A DNA stretch of 21,374 nucleotides from Streptomyces sp. NRRL WC-3618 (GTDB lineage Bacteria; Actinomycetota; Actinomycetes; Streptomycetales; Streptomycetaceae), in the NCBI RefSeq assembly GCF_001280005.1, contig NZ_LGDW01000047.1, forward strand, positions 1 to 21,374. Reading direction: 5' to 3'. Of this stretch, positions 1 through 7,165 are shown one piece after another (within the stretch, counting starts at the first letter, position 1; each line of letters opens with the position of its first letter). The notes under the pieces are model-generated. The model was not told the DNA's origin, did no database searches, and worked only from the letters and a program-made list of their open reading frames with translations. The position numbers were made by a program, and so were the translations under genes.

Positions 1-1468
1 CGAGACCCGCGTCGAGGCGACACCGGGCCTGCTCAGCTGGACCGGTACGGCAGGACGCGTCGACCTCGCCTACGAGTCGCCGGACACCGTCCGCCTGCGC
101 GGCACCGGTCTCGGTTTCGGGATCAGCGCCGCGGCACCGGCCCTGACCCCGTTCAGCGGCATCTACTTCTACCGCGACCCGGTGGACGGAGCCCACACGT
201 TCACCTCCTACGAGACCGGCCGCCGCTACCGGATCACGGTGCTGTCCGGCACGGTCGCCGAGGTGTCGGGCTCCCAGGCCCTGGGCGCCGGTGACCGCGG
301 GCTCACGGTCGCCGCCGGGGCCGACGGCTCGTGGGAGGTCGCGGTCGAGGAACTCGACAGCGCGCGCCGGCCCTACCGCACGTCGGCGGCGTTCGGCGAG
401 GTCATGGAGGCCGCGCGGCGATCGTTCGCCGAGTTCGCCGACGCGGTCGCCCCCTGGCGCTCGGCGGACACTCCGGCCGCCGAACTCGCCGCGTACGTGG
501 TGTGGTCGGCGACCGTACGCCCGGCCGGCCTGGTCACCCGCCCCGCCGGCAGCCCCGAACTGGCCTGGGACCAGTTCCATCTGCCCTTCGACCACCAGGA
601 CGAGAGCGGGGCGCTGCCCGACTCGGTCACCCACTCGGAGGTCCTCTACAACTTCGTCAAACCGCCCATCCACGGCTGGACCTTCGGCCACCTGCGCCGA
701 CGGCTCCCCGAGCCGCTCACCCCCGCCCAACTGAACGAGGCGTACGACAGGCTGACCCGCTGGACGGACTTCTGGCTCGCCGCCCGGCGCGCCCCCGGCG
801 CCGAACTGCCCCACTACCAGCACGGCAACGACAGCGGCTGGGACAACGCCACCACCTTCGACCCCGCACGCGTGGCCGTCACCGCCGACCTGGCCGCCTT
901 CCTCACACTCCAGCTCCGCGAACTCGCCCGACTGGCCACCGAACTGGACCTGCCGGACGAGGCCCGGCACTGGACCCGTACCGCCGACGCGACCCAGGCC
1001 GCGATGCTCGACGAACTGTGGACGGGAGAGCGGTTCGTGGCCCGCGGCGTCGACAGCACCGCGACCTGGGACAGCTCCAGCCTGCTGGACCTGATGCCGA
1101 TGGCACTGGGCGAGCACCTGCCCGAGAACATCGGCAAAACCCTGGCCGCCCGGATAGAGACCCACCTGACCCCGTACGGCCTGGCCACCGAACAGCCCGC
1201 CTCCCCCCACTACCTCGCCGACGGCTACTGGCGCGGCCCGATCTGGGCCCCCGCCACCGTCCTCATCGAGGACGGCCTGCGCCGCGCCGGCCACCAGCGC
1301 CTCGCGGACGACATCAGCGCCCGCTTCCGCGCCCTGTGCGAGGCGCACGGCTTCGCCGAGAACTTCGACGCCCTCACCGGCACGGGCCTGCGGGACCGCG
1401 CCTACACCTGGACCGCCAGCAGCTACCTCCTCCTCGCCGAAGCACACGCCCACCGAGACAGCCGCTGA
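1..1468 (+). CDS. GH63/MGH1-like (alpha/alpha)6 glycosidase, 5'-truncated by window edge
   Basis: The frame is open from base 2, so the start lies outside the window; the ATG- or GTG-like codons near 182 are internal. About 488 codons are visible. The C-terminal two thirds look like the six-hairpin barrel of GH63, trehalase-like and mannosylglycerate-hydrolase-like enzymes. Family-type motifs are HGNDSGWDN (bases 821-847), whose Asp is the expected general acid, YWRGPIWAP near the end, and GFAENFDALTG, whose Glu (1358-1360) is the expected general base. The N-terminal visible part is beta-rich, fitting the beta-sandwich domain usual in these enzymes. No signal peptide can be judged. The ricin-type GH gene follows after 73 bp on the same strand, so the two may be co-transcribed. 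Fold and family type are fairly secure; the substrate is unknown. An alpha-glycoside released from plant polysaccharide is an inference from context. Confidence 0.8.
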   Translation, partial: ETRVEATPGLLSWTGTAGRVDLAYESPDTVRLRGTGLGFGISAAAPALTPFSGIYFYRDPVDGAHTFTSYETGRRYRITVLSGTVAEVSGSQALGAGDRGLTVAAGADGSWEVAVEELDSARRPYRTSAAFGEVMEAARRSFAEFADAVAPWRSADTPAAELAAYVVWSATVRPAGLVTRPAGSPELAWDQFHLPFDHQDESGALPDSVTHSEVLYNFVKPPIHGWTFGHLRRRLPEPLTPAQLNEAYDRLTRWTDFWLAARRAPGAELPHYQHGNDSGWDNATTFDPARVAVTADLAAFLTLQLRELARLATELDLPDEARHWTRTADATQAAMLDELWTGERFVARGVDSTATWDSSSLLDLMPMALGEHLPENIGKTLAARIETHLTPYGLATEQPASPHYLADGYWRGPIWAPATVLIEDGLRRAGHQRLADDISARFRALCEAHGFAENFDALTGTGLRDRAYTWTASSYLLLAEAHAHRDSR

Positions 1469-1488
1469 CCGGCCGTCTCCCCACAGCC

Positions 1489-1509
1489 CCGGGACCTTTC
1501 CCGTCCCGG
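1489..1509 (+). terminator. Hairpin between the two glycosidase genes
   Basis: A perfect 7-bp stem, CCGGGAC / GTCCCGG, with a 7-nt pyrimidine loop. It begins 21 bp after the upstream stop codon. There is no T-run, so it could be a weak terminator, an attenuator or a 3' mRNA stabiliser. Confidence 0.4.
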
Positions 1510-1541
1510 CACCCCTCCCCCGCTCACACAGGAGCCGCACC

Positions 1542-3386
1542 ATGAAATCACCCTGGACACTTCCCAGACCCACAACCCGCACCCGACGCCGAGCGGCCTC
1601 GTCCGCAGTCGTCCTCCTGGCCGCGCTGGCCACGACCCTGGTGCCCGCCGGCCCGTCGCAGGCCGCGGACACCAGCGTCACCGTCGACTTCGCCACCGCC
1701 GGAGGCGCCCCCACCTACCGCGCCTCGGGCACCCTGTACGGGATCAGCCCCGACGGCTCGCTGCCGCAGGACCACTTCTACAAGGACATCAAGTGGCACT
1801 TCGAGCGGGCCGGCGGCGCCCAGCTCAACAACGGCGGCTACGCCACCAGCCTCGCCGCCTACCAGACCCGCTGGAACGCCACGCTCGCCCAGTACAAGCG
1901 CACCGCCGCCCTCGGCGGCACCTTCATCCTCCTCCCCCACGACCTGTGGGGCGCCGACAGCACCACCAGCCAGGGCTTCCCCGGCGACAACGGCGACTGG
2001 ACCCAGTTCGACAACTTCGTCAACCAGCTCTTCTCCGACGTCAAGGCCAACCACATGACGGTCCAGTGGGACCTCTGGAACGAGCCCAACGGCCAGGGCT
2101 TCTGGCCCCGGCCGGAGTCCCAGTACCTCCAGATGTGGTCCCGCTTCTACGCCGCCGTCCGCGCCAACTTCCCCGGCCAGCTCATCGTCGGCCCCAGCTA
2201 CTCCCAGCACCCCGAAAACAACACCTGGTGGCAGGCGTACCTGCCCTACGTCAAGACCAACAACGCCGTCCCCGACATCTGGAGCTGGCACGCCGAGGCC
2301 GGTGACCCCGTCGCCGACTCCGGCGTCATGGACAACCTGCTCTCCTCCTACGGCCTCACCAACACCCGCCCCTACCAGATCAACGAATACGCCACGCTCG
2401 CCCAGCAGAACCCCGGCGGCGGCGCCTGGTACATCAGCCGCCTGGAGCGGGCCGGCGCCGACGGCCTGCGCGGCAACTGGGCGTCGGGCACCAACCTGCA
2501 CGACTACGAGGCCAACCTGCTCACCAAGAACAGCGCCGGCCAGTACCTGCCGCGCGGCGAGTGGTTCATGTACCGCTACTACGGCTCCCAGACGGGCAAC
2601 ATCGTCAACCTCGTCCCGGGCACCAACACCGACGGCGTCGCCACCAAGGACAACACCGCCAGGAACGCCAAGATCCTCATCGGCAGCAACGGCAACACCG
2701 GCAACGTCACCGTCAACCTCACCGGCCTGAACACCACCTCGGTCGTGGAGAACGGCAAGGTCCGCGCCGTCGTCCAGCGCGTCTCCAACGGCAACGGTGC
2801 AGCCGGACCCACCACCGTCTCCGACACCAACCTGACCGTCAGCAGCAACGCCGCCTCGTTGACCGTCCCCTACACCAACGCCGCGGACGGCTACACCGTC
2901 ACCCTCCTCCCGCCGTCCAACACCACCGTCTCCACAGTCGCGGTCAGCGAGAACAGCGGCCAGTGCCTGGACGACACCAACCTCAGCACCGCCAACGGCA
3001 CCCAGTACCAGCAGTACTACTGCGAGGGCGGCTACCAGCAGATGCTCGACCTCAAGCCGGTCAGCGGCAAGACCAACACCTACACGGTGGTCAACGAGCT
3101 CAGCGGCAAGTGCCTCGACGTCTCCGGCGCCTCCACCGCCGACGACGCCGCCGTCATCCAGTACACCTGCAACGGCGCCACCAACCAGCAGTTCACCCTC
3201 AACCCCGTCACCGCGCTCGGCAACAGCCAGGACTACCAGCTGGTCGCCGTCCACAGCAGCAAGTGCGTCGACGTCAGCAATGTCTCGAAAACGGCCGGAG
3301 CCAAGATCCATCAGTGGACCTGTGACCCCGCGAGCGCACTGACCACCAAGAAGAACCAGATCTGGCGCCTCCAGGGCATGGCCTAA
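1542..3386 (+). CDS. Secreted clan GH-A (GH39-like) glycoside hydrolase with C-terminal ricin B lectin domain
   Basis: The protein has 614 residues. AGGAG at 1530-1534 sits 7 nt before the ATG. Residues 1-42 form a Sec-type signal peptide: a basic Arg-rich start, a hydrophobic core, and a likely cut after PSQA. Residues 43 to about 395 resemble the TIM barrel of GH39 and other clan GH-A enzymes: WNEPN places the acid/base at Glu181, and QINEYA places the nucleophile at Glu282. A small beta-domain follows. Residues about 463-614 are a ricin-type trefoil with three repeats, each with a Cys pair (CLDD..YYC, CLDV..YTC, CVDV..WTC); the third ends in the canonical Q-x-W (NQIWRL). The family call rests on these two Glu motifs; exact family and substrate are uncertain. 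Beta-xylosidase-like or pectin side-chain activity are possible inferences. It is paralogous to the gene at 3843. Confidence 0.8.
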   Translation: MKSPWTLPRPTTRTRRRAASSAVVLLAALATTLVPAGPSQAADTSVTVDFATAGGAPTYRASGTLYGISPDGSLPQDHFYKDIKWHFERAGGAQLNNGGYATSLAAYQTRWNATLAQYKRTAALGGTFILLPHDLWGADSTTSQGFPGDNGDWTQFDNFVNQLFSDVKANHMTVQWDLWNEPNGQGFWPRPESQYLQMWSRFYAAVRANFPGQLIVGPSYSQHPENNTWWQAYLPYVKTNNAVPDIWSWHAEAGDPVADSGVMDNLLSSYGLTNTRPYQINEYATLAQQNPGGGAWYISRLERAGADGLRGNWASGTNLHDYEANLLTKNSAGQYLPRGEWFMYRYYGSQTGNIVNLVPGTNTDGVATKDNTARNAKILIGSNGNTGNVTVNLTGLNTTSVVENGKVRAVVQRVSNGNGAAGPTTVSDTNLTVSSNAASLTVPYTNAADGYTVTLLPPSNTTVSTVAVSENSGQCLDDTNLSTANGTQYQQYYCEGGYQQMLDLKPVSGKTNTYTVVNELSGKCLDVSGASTADDAAVIQYTCNGATNQQFTLNPVTALGNSQDYQLVAVHSSKCVDVSNVSKTAGAKIHQWTCDPASALTTKKNQIWRLQGMA

Positions 3387-3617
3387 TGGGAGCTGTCGGG
3401 TCGTAGAGACTCGGTGCCGTAGCCGCCAGCAGGTGAGCACTTTCATCGCCTGGAGCACGTGACTTCTGTGGTCAGACCGTGCCCCTGCTGGTCGGCCGGA
3501 AGGCCAGACCGCTGATGGGGTGGCGTGCCCGCCGATTGGGGCGTGAGCACGGTTGCTCCCAGCACGGCTGGGAGCACCCACCTGGGCCGGCCTGGCTGAC
3601 GCGCCCAGACGGACTTC
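3387..3617. other. Structured non-coding stretch, possible end of an IS110-family element
   Basis: There is no coding frame of its own. At least four hairpins are packed into the stretch. They are 3455-3482 (GCACG-TGAC paired with GTCA-[GAC]-CGTGC); 3490-3510 (GGTCGGCC, GGAA loop, GGCC-A-GACC, extendable by CCCC 3482-3485 with GGGG 3517-3520); 3555-3575 (perfect 8-bp stem GCTCCCAG / CTGGGAGC with a 5-nt loop); and 3582-3608 (CTGGGC / GCCCAG). Such density is unlike ordinary Streptomyces spacers. It recalls the non-coding ends of IS110-type elements, which encode bridge RNA. The element assignment is inference, since no transposase is present. A long 3' UTR or regulatory RNA is the alternative. 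Confidence 0.4.
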
Positions 3618-3632
3618 ATGAGCGACAGCTCC

Positions 3633-3740
3633 GGCTTCGCCGGGAACTTCGACGCCCTGACCGGCGAGGGACTGCGCGACCGCGCCTATTCCTGTACCGC
3701 CGGCAGCTACCTCCTCCTCGCCCGCGACCACCAGCGGCGC
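3633..3740 (+). pseudogene. Remnant of a GH63/MGH1-like glycosidase 3' end
   Basis: The translation begins GFAGNFDALTGEGLRDRAYS and matches the C-terminus of the first gene in the window (bases 1349-1441) at 26 of 31 positions, then diverges. No other part of that gene is present, so this is a truncated duplicate rather than a gene. The expected catalytic Glu (AENF in the intact gene) is Gly here (AGNF), and a conserved Trp is Cys. The intact copy stops with TGA shortly after; here the frame runs on without a stop into the next gene. The remnant starts right after the hairpin-rich stretch, which suggests that the event which placed that stretch also removed the rest of the gene. Confidence 0.75.
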
Positions 3741-3827
3741 GGACACGAAGACCGCACACGACGCACGCGACAACCCACCCAGAGTTCCGGCACGGGGGCC
3801 GGCGCAGCAACCAGAGTCCTATCCCTG

Positions 3828-3833
3828 AAGGGA
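3828..3833 (+). promoter_or_regulatory. Ribosome binding site fixing the start of the second ricin-type glycosidase
   Basis: GAAGGG(A) lies 9 nt before ATG 3843. The Arg-rich signal peptide begins directly at that codon. This decides against the ATG at 3618, which opens a longer reading frame through the pseudogene. Confidence 0.65.
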
Positions 3834-3842
3834 CACAAGCAC

Positions 3843-6800
3843 ATGGCAAGAATCGGGCAAAGGCGCTCGACCACGAGACGCCTTCTCCACGGCGTCACCA
3901 CCTCGCTGCTCTCACTCACCGTCGCAGCCGGCACCACCACGGTGATGGCGACTCCGGCCTCCGCCGCCACCCCCACTCTCACCGTCGATCTGGGCACCTC
4001 CACCGGAGCCTTCCGGGGCGGCGCCTCCGGGGCGCTGTACGGCCTGTACGGCCCGGACGTACCGACGAACAACCTCATCGCGGGGATGGGGCTGACGACC
4101 ACCAACACCAAGTACCAGGACGGACAGCAGCACCCCGGCTCGGACGCCCTGGAGATCGCCAAGCCCTTCACCGACAGCGGCGGCGGGGACATCCTCATCT
4201 ACATGACGGACGTCTACCGGGCCAACTACGAGCGCGAGAGCTACTCGGCCTACCAGGCGACCATGAAGACCCAGGTCGAGCAGGCGATGGCCAGCCCCTA
4301 CGCGAGCCACGTCGTCTTCGTGCCCTACAACGAGCCCGACATAGGCTGGTTCAGCGGCATGCGCACCAACTCGTCGACTCTGGCCGCCTTCAACTCGGAG
4401 TGGCGCCAGACCTACAACTTCATCAAGGGCATCTGGCCCGCGGCACGACTGGCAGGACCCAACCTCACCAGCTACAACTCCTTCGCCTTCAACGGCTTCC
4501 TCAGCTACTGCAAGGCCAACAACTGCCTGCCCGACGTCGTGACCTGGCACACCCTGGGCAGCCCGGCGGACGTCCGCAACACCGTCAACGCCTACCGCGC
4601 GGCGGAGACCGCCGCGGGGATCACCTCCCCGATCACCGTCAACCTCAACGAGTACGCGCACCGCTACCACCTGACCGACCCCGGCCAGATGGTCCAGTGG
4701 ATCGCGGGCCTCGAGGACTCGAAGGTCGACGGCAACCTGCCGTACTGGAACATCAACGGCAACCTCGGTGACTCCGCCGCGGCCCAGAACACCCCCAACG
4801 CCCAGTGGTGGCTGTACAACTGGTACAGCTCCATGCGCGGCGGCAACACCGTCAAGGTCACCAGCACCGGGGCCAACGCCGCGTACACCCTCCAGGGCGT
4901 GGCCGGCCTGGACACGGCCAAGAAGCAGGCGCGCGTCATCCTCGCCGGGGGCGGCACCAGCGGCGCCTCCGACACCGTCATCAAGAACATCGACCCCGCC
5001 GTCTTCGGCAGCACCGTGCACGTCAGCGTGTTCCAGGACCGCTACAGCGGCTACCTCGGCTCTTCGGCCACCCCGACCCGGCTCTCCGACGCCGACGTCG
5101 CCGTGGGAACCGACGGCTCGATCACCGTCCCCATCGCCCTCGACGCGATGTCCGCGTACCAGGTGATCGTCTCCCCGGGCGGCACCGGCAGCGCCACCGC
5201 CTCCGACGCCACCTGGACGGGCACGTACGAGGCCGAGAACGCCACGCTCAGCGGCAGCGGCTACAACATCAACACCGAGGGCACCACCGCACACGTCGAC
5301 AAGTTCGCCACCTCCGGCACCAAGGACGTCGGCGGCCTGCGCACCGGCTCGACCACGGTGATCTCCTTCCCCGTCTCCGTCCCCACCACCGGCGACTACG
5401 ACCTGTCGGTGTTCGGCAGCAGCTACGCCAAGGACGCCGACGTCAAGGGCCCCACGAACGTGTACGCGCGGGTCGACGGCGGCGCCTCCACCAGGATCGA
5501 CGTCCCCGTGGGCTTCCAGTGGGTGGTGTGGGGGCACAGCGAAGCCACCGTGCACCTGACCGCCGGCAGCCACACCATCACCCTGGCCACCACCGGTGAC
5601 AACGGCGCGAAGACGGTCGGCGACGCCCTCGTCGACAAGATCGACCTCCGGTACAAGGACGCCGCCGTCCAGGGCACCACGCTCTACGAGGCCGAGCAGG
5701 CCAACCTCTCCGACAGCGGCACCGCCACCTACGCCTCCCAGGGTCAGTCCGGCGCGGGCGCGGTGAACCTCACCTCCGGCAAGTCCGCGACGTTCTGGGT
5801 CTACTCCGAGCGGGACGGCTACGCGGACCTGACGGCCCGCTTCCGCAACACGGGCCAGGCCGCCCTGACCGTCAACGGCAAGACCGCCGACGACCAGACC
5901 CTCTCCGGCGCGACGACCGGTGCCTGGTCCACCTCCGCCAACCGGGTGTACCTCAACGGCGGCGTCAACAAGGTCAAGGTGACCGGCGCGAGCGGCACTC
6001 TCGCCCTGGACAACCTGGCCGTCACCCCGTTCAGCGCCACCGACGCCGTCACCACCGGCAACGTCGTCACCTACCAGGCCGAGAACGGCACCCTCACCGG
6101 CACGGCGGCCGCCGACACCACCTACAGCCAGGCCAACGGCGGCGTCGTCACCGGCATCGGCAACGGAACCGCCAACTCCCTCACCCTCAACGTCAACGCG
6201 CCCGCGGCCGGCACGTACGCCATGACCATGCGCTACGCCAACGCCGAGGAACTGCCCTCCAACCACTACAACCCCGACCTGTACGCCGAGCACGCGGACG
6301 TCAGCGTCAACGGCGGCAACGCGACCCGCGTCAACTTCGCGAGCACCCTGGACTGGAACCAGTTCGAGGACTACACCGTCCCCGTCACGCTCGCCAAGGG
6401 CGCCAACGCCGTCAAGTTCACCGCCTCACAGCTGTTCAACTGGGACGGCACCACCATCGGCAAGGTCTACTCGGGCGGCGGCACCGACATCGGGCAGCCC
6501 ATGCGGTCCAGCTCCGCGCCGCACCTCGACCAGATCTCCTTCGCACCCTCGAGCCTGCACATCGGCGCGCCGGCCGGCTTCTCCTCCACGGCCGTCGCCC
6601 AGCACAGCGGGCTCTGCCTCGAAGACCCGGCCAAGTCCTCCACCGACGGCACGCAGTACCAGCAGAACACCTGCGGCAGCGGACAGGAGCAGACCTTCGA
6701 CTTCCACCCCGTCACCGGTACGGCCGACACCTACACCCTCGTCAACCACTCCAGCGGCAAGTGCCTGGACGTCAGTGCCCTGTCCACGGCCGACGGGGCC

Positions 6801-7037
6801 GCCGTCCAGCAGTGGACCTGCCTCGGCGCCGCCAACCAGCGGTTCACCCTCAGGCCCGTCACCGCGCTCGGCAACAGCCACGACTACCAGCTCGTCGCCG
6901 TCCACAGCGGCAAGTGCGTCGACGTCAGCACCATATCGACGGCCCCCGGCGCGAAGATCCACCAGTGGACCTGCGACGCCGCGAGTGCCCTGAGCACCAA
7001 GAAGAACCAGATCTGGCGCCTGCTCGGCAAGAACTGA
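3843..7037 (+). CDS. Secreted multimodular GH39-like glycoside hydrolase with three CBM6/35-like modules and a ricin B lectin domain
   Basis: The protein has 1064 residues. Residues 1 to about 41 are a signal peptide ending PASA-AT. The catalytic barrel spans about 45-400, with acid/base Glu164 in YNEPD and nucleophile Glu270 in NLNEYA. The 106-residue spacing between the two is close to the 101 in the upstream paralogue. A small beta-domain reaches about 455. Three beta-sandwich carbohydrate-binding modules follow, each opening with a CBM6/CBM35 signature: YEAENATL from 462, YEAEQANL from 615, YQAENGTL from 744. Residues about 911-1064 are a ricin-type trefoil very close to that of the upstream gene. 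Some CBM35 modules bind uronic acids with calcium, which would suit the nearby pectate lyase and uronate dehydrogenase; that ligand is an inference. The enzyme likely acts on an insoluble plant polysaccharide outside the cell. The exact family and substrate are not certain. Confidence 0.82.
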   Translation: MARIGQRRSTTRRLLHGVTTSLLSLTVAAGTTTVMATPASAATPTLTVDLGTSTGAFRGGASGALYGLYGPDVPTNNLIAGMGLTTTNTKYQDGQQHPGSDALEIAKPFTDSGGGDILIYMTDVYRANYERESYSAYQATMKTQVEQAMASPYASHVVFVPYNEPDIGWFSGMRTNSSTLAAFNSEWRQTYNFIKGIWPAARLAGPNLTSYNSFAFNGFLSYCKANNCLPDVVTWHTLGSPADVRNTVNAYRAAETAAGITSPITVNLNEYAHRYHLTDPGQMVQWIAGLEDSKVDGNLPYWNINGNLGDSAAAQNTPNAQWWLYNWYSSMRGGNTVKVTSTGANAAYTLQGVAGLDTAKKQARVILAGGGTSGASDTVIKNIDPAVFGSTVHVSVFQDRYSGYLGSSATPTRLSDADVAVGTDGSITVPIALDAMSAYQVIVSPGGTGSATASDATWTGTYEAENATLSGSGYNINTEGTTAHVDKFATSGTKDVGGLRTGSTTVISFPVSVPTTGDYDLSVFGSSYAKDADVKGPTNVYARVDGGASTRIDVPVGFQWVVWGHSEATVHLTAGSHTITLATTGDNGAKTVGDALVDKIDLRYKDAAVQGTTLYEAEQANLSDSGTATYASQGQSGAGAVNLTSGKSATFWVYSERDGYADLTARFRNTGQAALTVNGKTADDQTLSGATTGAWSTSANRVYLNGGVNKVKVTGASGTLALDNLAVTPFSATDAVTTGNVVTYQAENGTLTGTAAADTTYSQANGGVVTGIGNGTANSLTLNVNAPAAGTYAMTMRYANAEELPSNHYNPDLYAEHADVSVNGGNATRVNFASTLDWNQFEDYTVPVTLAKGANAVKFTASQLFNWDGTTIGKVYSGGGTDIGQPMRSSSAPHLDQISFAPSSLHIGAPAGFSSTAVAQHSGLCLEDPAKSSTDGTQYQQNTCGSGQEQTFDFHPVTGTADTYTLVNHSSGKCLDVSALSTADGAAVQQWTCLGAANQRFTLRPVTALGNSHDYQLVAVHSGKCVDVSTISTAPGAKIHQWTCDAASALSTKKNQIWRLLGKN

Positions 7038-7056
7038 TCGGCGGCAGTGCCTCGCG

Positions 7057-7087
7057 AGAGGGCCACGACACCCGGTCGTGGCCCTCT
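7057..7087. terminator. Strong terminator after the multimodular glycosidase
   Basis: A perfect 12-bp stem, GAGGGCCACGAC / GTCGTGGCCCTC (7058-7069 and 7075-7086), with loop ACCCG, flanked by an extra A-T pair. It begins 20 bp after the stop codon of the upstream gene and also faces the end of the convergent pectate lyase gene, so it may serve both strands. Confidence 0.8.
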
Positions 7088-7127
7088 TCGCGTGCCCAGC
7101 GGACGCGGCGCCGAGCCGCCAGATCCT

Positions 7128-7165
7128 TCTGTGCGGTACGTCAGTGCGATACGTCTGTGCGTACC
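7128..7165. repeat. Three imperfect 13-bp tandem repeats
   Basis: Units TCTGTGCGGTACG, TCAGTGCGATACG and TCTGTGCGTACC (the last 12 bp) run head to tail and abut the stop codon of the pectate lyase gene on the other strand. No function is recognised. Confidence 0.6.

Noticed and set aside
1548..3773. 741-codon open frame on the minus strand
   Set aside because: It is antisense to the ricin-type glycosidase, whose signal peptide, catalytic motifs and lectin repeats are clear. The minus product is a low-complexity Val/Gly/Ala-rich string, typical of high-GC shadow frames.
3618..3842. Upstream ATG extending the second ricin-type glycosidase by 75 codons
   Set aside because: The extension is the glycosidase stub plus basic filler and would bury the signal peptide. 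GAAGGG before ATG 3843 gives a better start.
3912..6293. 793-codon open frame on the minus strand
   Set aside because: It is antisense to the multimodular glycosidase. The product is Gly/Val/Arg-rich with no domain or ribosome site.
7128..7165. CRISPR-like array
   Set aside because: The units are contiguous with no spacers and there are no cas genes.
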